DNA of 64,000 nt from Candidatus Falkowbacteria bacterium. Lineage in GTDB: Bacteria; Patescibacteriota; Patescibacteriia; Patescibacteriales; Patescibacteriaceae. This document shows positions 23,880 to 31,841 of the stretch, piece by piece; position 1 is the first letter of the stretch; every line of letters begins with the position of its first letter. Made by a program: the position numbers and the translations under genes. The notes beneath the pieces are model-generated. The model saw only the letters and a program-made list of their open reading frames with translations. It was not told where the DNA came from and made no database searches. The DNA is taken from positions 434,001 through 498,000 of the forward strand of contig JAPLWA010000004.1 of the NCBI GenBank assembly GCA_026396835.1, written 5' to 3'.

Positions 23880-25733
23880 TTAATTTCCTCTAAAACCACC
23901 GCCAGCTGCTGCTCCACCAGTTAAACCAGGAATTCTTATGCTGCTAGAAGATGAGTTTGTTGTTGCAGCGCTTGTACCGCTAGTTACAGTTTGTGTAACA
24001 ACCTGATCACCTTCACTAAGACCACTGGTAATTTCCGTACTAGTATCATTAGCCAAACCAACTTCAACATCTTTTCTTTGTGGCTGTCCCTGAGCATCAA
24101 GCGATTGGACATAACTACCATTGTTATCACTCTTCATGGCCGAATTAGGAACCATTAAAATATCAGTTTTGGAAGCAATAATAATTGAAGCATTAACACT
24201 CATACCTGATTTAATAGCATCATTATTTGTGTCAAAAACAATTTTAACATTGTAGGTCACAACACCTTGAGCAACTGTTCCTAAAATATCAATCTCACCA
24301 ACTTTACCTGTTAAAGTAAGATCTGGTAAAGCATCAAAAGTTAAAATAACCTGCTGACCAGTTCTAACTTTGGCGACGTCAGTTTCATTCAAAGGCACAA
24401 TCGCTATTTTCTGCTGCGTTATTAAAGAAGCAATTACAGTTGAGGCACTGAGTTGGTCACCTTTTTGTACTGTCAGCGCAGCAATTTGTCCTTCGAACGG
24501 AGCTTTAATAATATTATTACTTATAGCTTCTTGCGCATTCTGAACTTGAGCTTCGGCACTGATCACCTGAGAACGAGCTGATTGAATGTCTGATGAAACC
24601 GCCGGGGCCTTAATCTTTGCTAAATTATTTTTAGCGGTTTGCAAAGCAATCGCTGATGAATCAACCTGGGCTTTTGCTGAAGAAATTTGCTGACTAGTTG
24701 ATAAACGAGTTAAAACTAAGTTATTCTGAGCCGCAACAATAGCATCTTTCAAAGATTGTGAAGCACTTTGTACGCTATTAATAGCCGTGCTCATACCCGA
24801 GGCCTGTGAGCTGGCATTATTTTTGTAAGAATCAATCTGACTCTGCGTCACGTTATTATTAGGGACAGTCGCTTGCATAACAAGAAAACAAGCCTGCAGG
24901 GAACGTAGAGTTTTATTAAATAGAGTGATTGAATTATTTACCGAGCTTTCAATATTTACATCGCTCTTATATGCTTTAGCTGTGCTCAAGCTACTTTGTG
25001 CAGTACTAACATAAGAAACCGCATCAGAATATGCTTGGCGCATTGTGTTCAAAGACGAGCTATCTTTGACACTCAGCGTTGGTTTTAAATCACTGTCATT
25101 TAATATTTTATTTTCACTATCTAGCGCACTTTGAGCCGAAGAAATTTTATCTTCTATAGTGTTGAGAACAACGTCGCGCTTATTACTTGAGCTAATTGGA
25201 TTAGTAAAAGATTGAAGATCGTCTAAAGTCTTTTGTGCTTGGTTAAGTGTTTCAGTAGCTGACTTAGTTGTATTATCAAGCTGCGTTAAAACATTTTGAT
25301 AGGAATTTTGTGCTTGAGTTAGACTATCTTGACTGGCCTTAATGTCATAACTGGTCGCACCAGCCACAACTTTATTGAAATTAGCCTGCGCACTCGATAA
25401 AGAAGCACTAGCTTGACGCAAAGAATTCTGATTATTACGTTGATCTAAAACTGCAATGACTTGGTCAGCTTTGACTAAATCACCATTTTTTACATTAAGC
25501 TGAACTAAAGCACCAGAACCCATTGGCTTAAGGTCTACTTTATTTAGTTCTGAAACCTGCCCTGAGCCAGTTATAGTCACAGAAATAGTTCCATTTTCAA
25601 CCGCAGCTGTAGTATACGAAGTTGAAGTTTTTTTAGCTTGTTGGGTGGTGTAAAAATAATAACCGCCAGCCGCTAAAACAATAACGATAAAAATAATTAA
25701 CTTTTTTCTTTTTAAGATAGTTTGCCAAAACAT
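23880..25733 (-). CDS. MacA/HlyD-like membrane-fusion protein with long coiled coil
   Basis: 617 residues, far longer than usual MacA (about 370). An N-terminal membrane helix (about 10-28) is followed by a biotinyl-lipoyl-like half domain (LKPMGSGALVQLNVKNGDLV), a very long Gln/Ser/Ala-rich helical hairpin (about 100-400), the second lipoyl half (IKAPFEGQIAALTVQKGDQL) and beta domains with a Ser/Gly-rich tail. It couples the MacB-like exporter to the exterior. In a cell without a typical outer membrane, the extended hairpin may span the cell wall or S-layer (inference). It is 5 bp from its upstream neighbour. Confidence 0.88.
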   Translation of the reverse strand: MFWQTILKRKKLIIFIVIVLAAGGYYFYTTQQAKKTSTSYTTAAVENGTISVTITGSGQVSELNKVDLKPMGSGALVQLNVKNGDLVKADQVIAVLDQRNNQNSLRQASASLSSAQANFNKVVAGATSYDIKASQDSLTQAQNSYQNVLTQLDNTTKSATETLNQAQKTLDDLQSFTNPISSSNKRDVVLNTIEDKISSAQSALDSENKILNDSDLKPTLSVKDSSSLNTMRQAYSDAVSYVSTAQSSLSTAKAYKSDVNIESSVNNSITLFNKTLRSLQACFLVMQATVPNNNVTQSQIDSYKNNASSQASGMSTAINSVQSASQSLKDAIVAAQNNLVLTRLSTSQQISSAKAQVDSSAIALQTAKNNLAKIKAPAVSSDIQSARSQVISAEAQVQNAQEAISNNIIKAPFEGQIAALTVQKGDQLSASTVIASLITQQKIAIVPLNETDVAKVRTGQQVILTFDALPDLTLTGKVGEIDILGTVAQGVVTYNVKIVFDTNNDAIKSGMSVNASIIIASKTDILMVPNSAMKSDNNGSYVQSLDAQGQPQRKDVEVGLANDTSTEITSGLSEGDQVVTQTVTSGTSAATTNSSSSSIRIPGLTGGAAAGGGFRGN

Positions 25734-25738
25734 ATTAA

Positions 25739-26290
25739 TTATTTTATTTGATTAGTAAAAGGTTGATTAATTTTTGGCATACCAGTAGGTGGCAAAGGTA
25801 GATTGCTATCACCTGGCATTGGTGGCGGTAGCTGATTAAAATCATTTCCATTAAAAATTCTAATCATTCTTGCGGTAACAGAGCCATCTTGCTCGGGTAT
25901 CCCTAGAACAACAATACGTTCATCAGCTTTAAGATCTTTCAAAATAACATTATCACGACCATTCTTAATATCAGTCTGCTCATTTGTGTTAACAATCCTT
26001 TCAATGCCAGCTACATCTTTCATGACAATTGATTTATTATCAATTTTAATAATCATACCAGCAACACCATGGCCATTAATAAAATCGTCGCCGCGCACGC
26101 CAGGCAGAAAACCCTGACGAGGTCCACCAAAATTACGATGATAATTTTCTCCCCAACCAAATGAGAAACTGGCCTTACGAAAACCGATGAACAAACCAGC
26201 CTGAAAAACGAACAGCAAAATTGCTAATGCACCTGTAACATACAAAATTACCTGAAATGTTTTAGATTTAAAAAATTCTTGAAAATTCAT
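25739..26290 (-). CDS. Membrane-anchored DUF5666-like protein
   Basis: 183 residues. A transmembrane helix (about 14-36) is followed by a Gly/Phe-rich linker and a small beta domain (about 75-145): GVAGMIIKIDNKSIVMKDVA, then DERIVVLGIPEQDGSVTARM. The end is Pro-rich. The pattern matches the DUF5666-like protein at the other end of the same operon, so the two are probably paralogues flanking the exporter genes. It lies directly after a small membrane protein gene (5-bp gap). Confidence 0.65.
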   Translation of the reverse strand: MNFQEFFKSKTFQVILYVTGALAILLFVFQAGLFIGFRKASFSFGWGENYHRNFGGPRQGFLPGVRGDDFINGHGVAGMIIKIDNKSIVMKDVAGIERIVNTNEQTDIKNGRDNVILKDLKADERIVVLGIPEQDGSVTARMIRIFNGNDFNQLPPPMPGDSNLPLPPTGMPKINQPFTNQIK

Positions 26291-26295
26291 AAAAA

Positions 26296-26712
26296 TTAAT
26301 TAATAGTTAAATGATTAAGCCGATAAAAGTTTTTGGCATTAGCTAAAACATTCTTCATAGAGACTAATAGGACCGCAGTGATTAAAAGCAGGGCTGCTAA
26401 ACTTAAAGCTGGCAATGATTCTAAAATAGATAAAATTAATTCTTTGCCATAAGATGAAATTACAGAAAAATCAGAAAAAGCTAATTTTATGTACTCGCCA
26501 AGACCAGAGTAAGAAGCCTCTGAAATAAAAGATCGAAGTACTGGAAATATGAGGAGTAGGGCCAATAAGAAAGAAGAGGAAAAAATAAAGATCTTACGAC
26601 GTAAAATATGTCGTTGTTTTTCTATAGCCACGGCGTCCATAATCTTAGTTAAAAGTAACTCAGATGGCTGACGCTCTAATATTAAAGGTGATTTTATAAA
26701 ATCATGGTCCAT
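26296..26712 (-). CDS. Small two-helix membrane protein, candidate anti-sigma factor
   Basis: 138 residues. A short N-terminal cytoplasmic part (1-40) is followed by two hydrophobic helices (about 43-62 and 95-117). It lies directly downstream of an ECF sigma factor gene, the usual place for a membrane anti-sigma factor. The classical zinc-binding HxxxCxxC motif is absent, so this is inferred from position and topology only. A terminator-like hairpin separates it from the sigma gene. Confidence 0.5.
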   Translation of the reverse strand: MDHDFIKSPLILERQPSELLLTKIMDAVAIEKQRHILRRKIFIFSSSFLLALLLIFPVLRSFISEASYSGLGEYIKLAFSDFSVISSYGKELILSILESLPALSLAALLLITAVLLVSMKNVLANAKNFYRLNHLTIN

Positions 26713-26727
26713 ATACTACTAATACGC

Positions 26728-26753
26728 AAAAAAGAATGCTTTTGGTGCATTCT
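26728..26753 (-). terminator. Terminator-like hairpin inside the sigma-factor operon
   Basis: The minus strand reads AGAATGC-7-GCATTCT (26753-26733), then TTTTTT. It lies between the sigma gene (stop 26781) and the membrane protein gene (start 26712). It may reduce downstream expression relative to sigma. Confidence 0.75.
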
Positions 26754-26780
26754 AATAAAAAACCTAATATATTAAGTGAT

Positions 26781-27323
26781 TTAGTCCTCTATTTTTCTCT
26801 TGATTAAATCAAGGGCGCGACGATAACGACTTTTGACCGTATTGATCGAAATCTTAGTTTTGTTGGCGATTTCTAAAAAGGTTAGTTGATCCTTGGTATA
26901 TAATGAAAAAATGTTAGCTGAGATTGGCGACAAAGACTCAGTCGCCTGTTGCAATTCTTCTTGCAGACCACTTTTAATAATTTCTTTTTCTAATTCATTA
27001 TTATCACTTAAATTATCAGCAAAAAATTCTCCCAGAGCTGCAAATGGTTTATCAGTCTTTTTCTTGAGCCAATCTAAGCTGGTGTTTTTAGTAATTTTAT
27101 AAAGCCAAGGACTAAAGTTTTTAGATTCATCAAATTTTTTCAAATTCTTCCAAACTTTTATGAAAACTTCTTGGGTAATATCTTCTGCTTCAACAGAACT
27201 CTTAACATAACGAAATGAAAAATTATAAACCAAACTTAAATAGCGCTGAACCAAAGCAGAAAAAGCTTGTTCATCGCCTTTTTTGGCTAAAATTATTAAC
27301 TTTTCATCATTAAATTGCTCCAT
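26781..27323 (-). CDS. ECF-type RNA polymerase sigma factor (RpoE-like)
   Basis: 180 residues. Region 2 (about 15-85) contains YNFSFRYVKSSVEAEDITQE and VFIKVWKNLKKF for -10 recognition, and FSPWLYKITKNTSLDWLKKK. Region 4 (about 120-175) contains LTFLEIANKTKISINTVKSR for -35 recognition. It heads an operon with a small membrane protein, two DUF5666-like proteins and a MacAB-like exporter, so an envelope-signal response controlling export is likely. A promoter with CATAAT ends 9 bp before the ATG. Confidence 0.92.
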   Translation of the reverse strand: MEQFNDEKLIILAKKGDEQAFSALVQRYLSLVYNFSFRYVKSSVEAEDITQEVFIKVWKNLKKFDESKNFSPWLYKITKNTSLDWLKKKTDKPFAALGEFFADNLSDNNELEKEIIKSGLQEELQQATESLSPISANIFSLYTKDQLTFLEIANKTKISINTVKSRYRRALDLIKRKIED

Positions 27324-27332
27324 ATATTGCTA

Positions 27333-27361
27333 ATTATGACCTTATAATTATGTATTGTCAA
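27333..27361 (-). promoter_or_regulatory. Promoter of the ECF sigma gene
   Basis: The minus strand has TTGACA (27361-27356), 17 bp, CATAAT (27338-27333). The ATG at 27323 follows after only 9 nt, predicting a very short or absent leader. This is a housekeeping-type promoter. Confidence 0.7.
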
Positions 27362-27388
27362 ACAATAGGTTTTTATTTCTAAATATAG

Positions 27389-27394
27389 TATAAT
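27389..27394 (+). promoter_or_regulatory. -10 box upstream of the second beta-CASP gene
   Basis: TATAAT with no clear -35. It would give a leader of about 30 nt before ATG 27430 and diverges from the sigma-factor promoter. Confidence 0.45.
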
Positions 27395-27429
27395 TCATTA
27401 ACAAATAGTCTTATAGCTAAACATTAAAC

Positions 27430-28836
27430 ATGAAAATAACATTCTTCGGCGCCGCCCAAGGCGTTACTGGATCCAAGCATTTAATTGAATCCAATGGTTT
27501 CAAAATTTTATTAGACTGCGGTCTTCACCAAGGCAAAAGACAAGAAGCCTATGAGTTAAATAAAACCCTCCCCTTTGACGCCAAAACAATTGACGCTGTG
27601 ATTTTATCGCACGCGCACGCTGATCATTGCGGTATGTTACCAATGCTGGTTAAAGCTGGTTATAAAAATAAAATTTTTACCACACCAACCACAGCCGATA
27701 TTGCTCGTTTGATTATGCTAGATTCAGCCAAGATTCAAATGAGTGACTATTTACATCTTAAAAATAACGGCATTCCAGAGAAGGATTTATTACAACCACT
27801 TTATACAACCGATGATGTTGAAATAGCTTGTAAGCATTTTGCTGAAACACCATACGCTAGAGCAAAAGCTGGTTGGCATGAATTAACAAAAGGTATTCGT
27901 TTTAAGTTTTATGATGCAGGCCATATTCTTGGTTCAGCCGTCACGGTTATTCAAAGTGATGAAGCTAATGGTACAAAAACCTTAGCTTTTACTGGTGACC
28001 TCGGCAACGTTCACGTGCCAATCTTAAATGACCCTGAATTAATTGATGAGCAAGTTGATGCCATAATTTCAGAATGTACTTATGGTAATAGAATTCATCG
28101 TCCAGTTGGCGATGTTACTAAATTATTAATCGATGTTATCAATGAAGCTGTGCAACACAAAAAGAAAATTATTGTGCCGGCTTTTGCTTTAGGTCGTACT
28201 CAAGAATTAATTTATGTGCTACATAAATTATACGATGAGAAAAAAATTCCTGTTATTCCAATATATCTTGATAGCCCCTTAGGCTCTGACGTAACCGATG
28301 CTTTTACTGAACACTATGAAGATTTTGATCATGAAACATGGCAAGATTTTATTTCTCATCATGAATCACCTTTTGCTTTTAAAAATCTTCACACCATAAC
28401 AACAACCGAAGAATCGAAAACACTTAATTCCATAACTGGACCATGCATGATTATTGCTTCGTCTGGTATGTGTGAAGGCGGCAGAATCTTACATCATCTT
28501 GAGCATAATGTCAGCAACCGTAATTCAATTATTATCATTACTGGTTATCAAGCTGAACATACTTTAGGTAGAAAGCTTTTAGAGGGCGTTAACCCAGTTA
28601 GAATTTATGATCGCTGGCATGAATTGAACGCTAAAGTCATGACGATTAATGAATTCAGCGCACACGCTGACCAAGCTGGCTTGTACAACTACATTTCCAA
28701 AATCAAAGAATTAAAAGATGTTTTCTTGGTTCACTCAGAAGAAATTCAAGCAACCACCTTTGAAAGAATTCTTAATGAACGCTTACCAAAACTAAAAGTA
28801 ATAATTCCTAAAATCGCCGAGAGTTTTGAAATATAA
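27430..28836 (+). CDS. Metallo-beta-lactamase/beta-CASP RNase-like hydrolase
   Basis: 468 residues, a canonical YSH1/CPSF-like beta-CASP protein. It opens with FFGAAQGVTGSKHLIE, then LSHAHADHCG (motif 2), DAGHILGSA (motif 3), FTGDLGN (motif 4), SECTYGN and FALGRTQELIY (beta-CASP), SSGMCEGGR and FSAHAD (motif C). All metal ligands are visible. Such enzymes process RNA. Compared with the paralogue at 11351 it lacks the basic insertion. It is followed 2 bp later by a transporter gene. Confidence 0.92.
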   Translation: MKITFFGAAQGVTGSKHLIESNGFKILLDCGLHQGKRQEAYELNKTLPFDAKTIDAVILSHAHADHCGMLPMLVKAGYKNKIFTTPTTADIARLIMLDSAKIQMSDYLHLKNNGIPEKDLLQPLYTTDDVEIACKHFAETPYARAKAGWHELTKGIRFKFYDAGHILGSAVTVIQSDEANGTKTLAFTGDLGNVHVPILNDPELIDEQVDAIISECTYGNRIHRPVGDVTKLLIDVINEAVQHKKKIIVPAFALGRTQELIYVLHKLYDEKKIPVIPIYLDSPLGSDVTDAFTEHYEDFDHETWQDFISHHESPFAFKNLHTITTTEESKTLNSITGPCMIIASSGMCEGGRILHHLEHNVSNRNSIIIITGYQAEHTLGRKLLEGVNPVRIYDRWHELNAKVMTINEFSAHADQAGLYNYISKIKELKDVFLVHSEEIQATTFERILNERLPKLKVIIPKIAESFEI

Positions 28837-28838
28837 TT

Positions 28839-29675
28839 ATGATCGGATTTTTATTGACTATTCTAGGGTCTTTTTTAAGTGAGACCTCTACTTCAATTGG
28901 CAAATCGGAAATAAAAAAGAAAAAAGAAAGCATCCTTTCTTTCATGTTTTTAAACCTATTTTTTGTTTTCATTTTGTTTCTTGGCATAGCTATTGTAAAT
29001 CCAAGTAGCTTTGTTTTTTCTTTCAAATCATTACCAACTTTTACTTTGCGCATTGTTCTGGAACTAATTCAAACCTATATTGCCGTTAAGGCAATTGCCA
29101 CAGCTGATCGTACGACTTTTAGTTTTATCAGAACGATAACCATTCCCCTGCTTTTATTAGTTGATGTTATATTAGGCTACGCCTTAAATCTAAATCAAAT
29201 TATTGGCGTTGCAATTTTATTTATTGCTTTGCTCTTAAGTTTTGTTGATCATACAATAAATAAAAAAGGCTTAGGTTTAGTTATATTTACGGCAATTAAT
29301 TCAGTTGCGACAATTTCACTTTATAAATATAACATTACTCATTTTAACTCCTTTGTCGCAGAACAATTGATTGTTACCTTTTTCGTAATTGGCGCGGCGC
29401 TCATCGCCTTAATAATTAAAGAAAAGAAAAATCCGTTTAAACTTTTATTAAAAAAACCATTCTTCTTTCAATCTTTTTTTATGGGTACCGCCGCGATCGT
29501 TGAAAGCATTGCTTATACTTTTTTGCCAGCTTCGATCGTCGTCGCGATTGTTCGCGCCTCTGGTATGATATGGTCAACGGTTTCGGGCCGTGTATATTTC
29601 AAAGAAAAACACATTCTTCATAAAGCCGCGATTGTATTAATTATTATCGTGGGCTTTGTCTTCTTGATTAAATAA
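28839..29675 (+). CDS. EamA/DMT-superfamily transporter
   Basis: 278 residues with about 10 hydrophobic helices, the normal two-repeat length for EamA transporters. Helix pairs such as AIATADRTTFSFIRTITIPL (end of repeat 1) and PASIVVAIVRASGMIWSTVS (end of repeat 2) are the duplicated EamA pattern. It probably moves a small metabolite or drug across the membrane. It is only 2 bp after the beta-CASP gene and is followed by a bidirectional terminator. Confidence 0.78.
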   Translation: MIGFLLTILGSFLSETSTSIGKSEIKKKKESILSFMFLNLFFVFILFLGIAIVNPSSFVFSFKSLPTFTLRIVLELIQTYIAVKAIATADRTTFSFIRTITIPLLLLVDVILGYALNLNQIIGVAILFIALLLSFVDHTINKKGLGLVIFTAINSVATISLYKYNITHFNSFVAEQLIVTFFVIGAALIALIIKEKKNPFKLLLKKPFFFQSFFMGTAAIVESIAYTFLPASIVVAIVRASGMIWSTVSGRVYFKEKHILHKAAIVLIIIVGFVFLIK

Positions 29676-29686
29676 TAAGGTAAATG

Positions 29687-29719
29687 AAAAAGGTAACCGT
29701 TTTGTGGTTACCCTTTTTT
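29687..29719. terminator. Bidirectional terminator
   Basis: A5-GGTAACC (29687-29698) and GGTTACCC-T6 (29706-29719) form the stem. It serves the transporter gene (plus) and the hypothetical gene ending at 29743 (minus). Confidence 0.9.
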
Positions 29720-29742
29720 AAATGTGCGTTTGAAAATAATTG

Positions 29743-30363
29743 TTAATTATCTTTTACAACCGACAGAATCATGCAGTTATCGATTGACTCGAGCAAGCTT
29801 ATGGAAATAAAACCCTCTTCTTTTGAATAAGCCGGATAGCAATCCTTGCCATCGTAAACTTTAAAGAAGCCCGTTGTCATAATTCTACCCTTGTTCAATC
29901 CATCAATATCGTTCATTTTCTTTGCATAGTTGGCATACTCTAACAAAGTAGCAGGCCTGCAGACACCTCGGCAATTGTTAAAATCCTCAAAGGATTTATG
30001 CACCTTAAACCTTCTGAGCTTTTTTCCTGTCTCGCCTGATCCTGTACCGAGTCCGCCGGGATTAAATCCGTTAAGTCGTTCTTCCGACGAGGCATTCTTA
30101 AACGGAGGGGCAACTGATTTAAAATTAGCTGAATTAATCAAATCGATTTCATCAACATCGTAATTAATTAATATTTCAGTTTCGCCGAAATCAACCACAT
30201 CACCTCTTTCTTCTTCTTTTACAACAATTGCCGGCACCTCAGTTTCATAGAAAGCCTTAAGCTTATCTAGGGGCAAGTCCCCGCTTCTCAATGCATCGAT
30301 CACCTTTTCAGCAATTTCGCGCACTTGATCTTCATCGGGTATTATTTTTGGTCCTTTTACCAT
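29743..30363 (-). CDS. Hypothetical soluble protein, 206 residues
   Basis: Not recognised. The N-terminal part (1-55) is acidic and helical (DEDQVREIAEKVIDALRSGD). Then come DVVDFGETEILINYDVDEID, a Gly-rich linker (FNPGGLGTGSGETGKKLRRF) and a C-terminal domain with CRGVCRPATLLEYANYAKKM and EEGFISISLLESI. There are four Cys and no signal peptide. A strong Shine-Dalgarno (TAGGAG) precedes the ATG by 8 nt, unlike most genes here. Its leader has a boxA-like site and a long hairpin, matching the leader of the next gene upstream, so the two may be co-regulated. Confidence 0.65.
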   Translation of the reverse strand: MVKGPKIIPDEDQVREIAEKVIDALRSGDLPLDKLKAFYETEVPAIVVKEEERGDVVDFGETEILINYDVDEIDLINSANFKSVAPPFKNASSEERLNGFNPGGLGTGSGETGKKLRRFKVHKSFEDFNNCRGVCRPATLLEYANYAKKMNDIDGLNKGRIMTTGFFKVYDGKDCYPAYSKEEGFISISLLESIDNCMILSVVKDN

Positions 30364-30394
30364 TTTTTTGTCTCCTACATTTTAGTTTGTATAA

Positions 30395-30468
30395 ATGATT
30401 ATAATTCAAAAACTCATTAAACGCTTCGTTTTTTTAAATCGCTTAATCGGCTATTGAATAATAATCAT
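30395..30468 (-). promoter_or_regulatory. Long hairpin in the leader of the 206-residue ORF
   Basis: ATGATTATAATTCAA (30395-30409) and TTGAATAATAATCAT (30454-30468) form a 15-bp stem with one mismatch around a 44-nt loop. The 5' end of the stem touches the boxA-like site. The Shine-Dalgarno lies outside, about 20 nt downstream. Confidence 0.65.
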
Positions 30469-30481
30469 ATTTCAAAGAACA
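30467..30481 (-). promoter_or_regulatory. boxA-like antitermination site
   Basis: The minus strand reads TGTTCTTTGAAATAT, close to the boxA motif of rRNA leaders (TGYTCTTTRAMA) bound by NusB/S10. It lies 10 nt after the -10 box. Confidence 0.5.
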
Positions 30482-30490
30482 TAATCCGAT

Positions 30491-30519
30491 AATCTATCAC
30501 TTTTTAGTAATTTCGTCAA
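30491..30519 (-). promoter_or_regulatory. Promoter of the 206-residue ORF
   Basis: TTGACG (30519-30514), 17 bp, TAGATT (30496-30491) on the minus strand. The same -10 and spacing occur before the gene at 30573. The leader is about 120 nt. Confidence 0.65.
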
Positions 30520-30572
30520 GGGTAAAATAAGAGGGATAGCCTTTTTTGACTACCCCACTTTTTTAAAAAAAT

Positions 30573-31106
30573 CTACCTTTCTACGCCTAAAATCACAAAT
30601 TCTTTCTCTGAGCCCATGCAAGTCATTGAAAACTTACCGTCTTTAGTTACTAAGTAGTAAATTTGATGATCAACTTTCTCGGATGATCCCATTGCTATCA
30701 CGTTATTTTTACCATAAGCCTGCTTGAAATATGCACCTTCTAGCGATGTAGCATGCCTATATTTTAACTCATCAAAGCGACCTAAATCATCAAAGATTTT
30801 CATCTTTGCGTGTACTATGCCGCACTTGTTTTCAACTCCTTCGAACAAAGTTGAAAAACTATGAAACCCAGTATCTTGACGAACCTCTTGCGTCAATTCC
30901 GGGGCCAAACTGTAGTCAATTATGACGTCATAATGAGTTTTACTCATTATAAAATCATCAACAGATTCTTTGGTTATCGGGGAATCTTTTTGTGCTATGA
31001 TCCCGATAAACTTAGCTATAACTTCAACCATACCTTCGTTCATGTCCGAAATTAATACTATCATCTTGACTATAGTATTAATTAAATTAATTACTTTTTG
31101 ATTCAA
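30573..31106 (-). CDS. Hypothetical soluble protein, 177 residues, TTG start
   Basis: Not recognised. The start codon is TTG (31104-31106), chosen because GAAGGAG lies 7 nt upstream. The N-terminus is hydrophobic and helical (LINTIVKMIVLISDMNEGMV). The C-terminal part looks beta-rich (HQIYYLVTKDGKFSMTCMGS, then KEFVILGVER). There is no lipobox or clear signal peptide. It sits 141 bp after the gene ending at 31248. It shares its promoter and leader plan, though not obvious protein similarity, with the 206-residue ORF downstream. A G-rich hairpin (about 30535-30560) follows the stop. Confidence 0.6.
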   Translation of the reverse strand: MNQKVINLINTIVKMIVLISDMNEGMVEVIAKFIGIIAQKDSPITKESVDDFIMSKTHYDVIIDYSLAPELTQEVRQDTGFHSFSTLFEGVENKCGIVHAKMKIFDDLGRFDELKYRHATSLEGAYFKQAYGKNNVIAMGSSEKVDHQIYYLVTKDGKFSMTCMGSEKEFVILGVER

Positions 31107-31124
31107 TTTTTTCTCCTTCAGATT

Positions 31125-31189
31125 TATAATTTAATAGTTAGCTAAAACACCGATCAGCCATCAGGGGCTTAATTAACTATTAAATTATA
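31125..31189 (-). promoter_or_regulatory. Long perfect hairpin in the leader of the 177-residue ORF
   Basis: A perfect 16-bp stem (31125-31140 with 31174-31189) encloses a 33-nt loop that can itself fold. The stem ends about 5 nt before the Shine-Dalgarno, so folding could affect ribosome access. Confidence 0.75.
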
Positions 31190-31202
31190 TTTTCAAAGAA
31201 CG
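31186..31202 (-). promoter_or_regulatory. boxA-like antitermination site
   Basis: The minus strand reads GCGTTCTTTGAAAATAT, sharing the core GTTCTTTGAAA with the site at 30467-30481. It lies about 10 nt after the -10 box and directly before the hairpin stem. Confidence 0.5.
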
Positions 31203-31211
31203 CAATTAAAC

Positions 31212-31240
31212 AATCTACCACCTTTTGTTAGTTTTGTAAA
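31212..31240 (-). promoter_or_regulatory. Promoter of the 177-residue ORF
   Basis: TTTACA (31240-31235), 17 bp, TAGATT (31217-31212) on the minus strand. Its -35 lies 8 bp from the stop of the upstream gene. Confidence 0.65.
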
Positions 31241-31247
31241 GACAAAG

Positions 31248-31832
31248 CTAATCTCTAACGAATCTAAGGCTTGATAAATTAAAAGGTTCAATCCCATCCA
31301 TTCCGTCCTGCCTTTGTGCTATTAACAATCCGTTATTAGTCATATAGATTTCTGAAGAAAAATCACTCAAGTTGCCAAATAACATACAATCATTATTGGC
31401 TTTGTGATTTATCATTAAGCTATAAGTTTCTAAACCATCATGCTGAGTATATTGATTTCTTTCTACGGCACATAACTTATTTTTATTTAATTTATCCGCG
31501 ATAGATTTAATTTGCGCTTCAACTGTTAAATTATTATCTCTTGTCCAAAAATATAGTTTTGACTGATAAATACTATCTTCCAGCGCACCATCAGCTAAAA
31601 CTTTAAATGATAAATTATTATCTTTAACAACTGAATTTGGTTCACAACGATTATCAAGCAGATAAACCTTGCCTTTCTCGCCTGACTTAAGCGTTAAAGA
31701 GATTTCGTAATCTTTATTTTTACATTCCAATTTTTCAATCGGCTTAGCACTTTTAGACTGAATAAACAAAAAAATAAAAATACTAGTTAGCACAGCCAAA
31801 GATATTAAAAGATATTTATTTTTCTTTATCAT
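31248..31832 (-). CDS. Membrane-anchored protein beside the RHS-CHAP gene, candidate immunity or partner protein
   Basis: 194 residues. One N-terminal membrane helix (about 8-24) exposes the rest outside the cell membrane. The outer domain is beta-rich with four Cys (LECKNKDYEI, DNRCEPNS, KLCAVERN, NDCMLFGN), possibly two disulfides. No family recognised. It follows the RHS-CHAP gene by 9 bp on the same strand. Toxin-immunity gene pairs have this order, and a membrane-anchored outer domain would be in the right place to block a wall hydrolase. That role is inference from position. Confidence 0.55.
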   Translation of the reverse strand: MIKKNKYLLISLAVLTSIFIFLFIQSKSAKPIEKLECKNKDYEISLTLKSGEKGKVYLLDNRCEPNSVVKDNNLSFKVLADGALEDSIYQSKLYFWTRDNNLTVEAQIKSIADKLNKNKLCAVERNQYTQHDGLETYSLMINHKANNDCMLFGNLSDFSSEIYMTNNGLLIAQRQDGMDGIEPFNLSSLRFVRD

Positions 31833-31841
31833 ATTGTTAGA

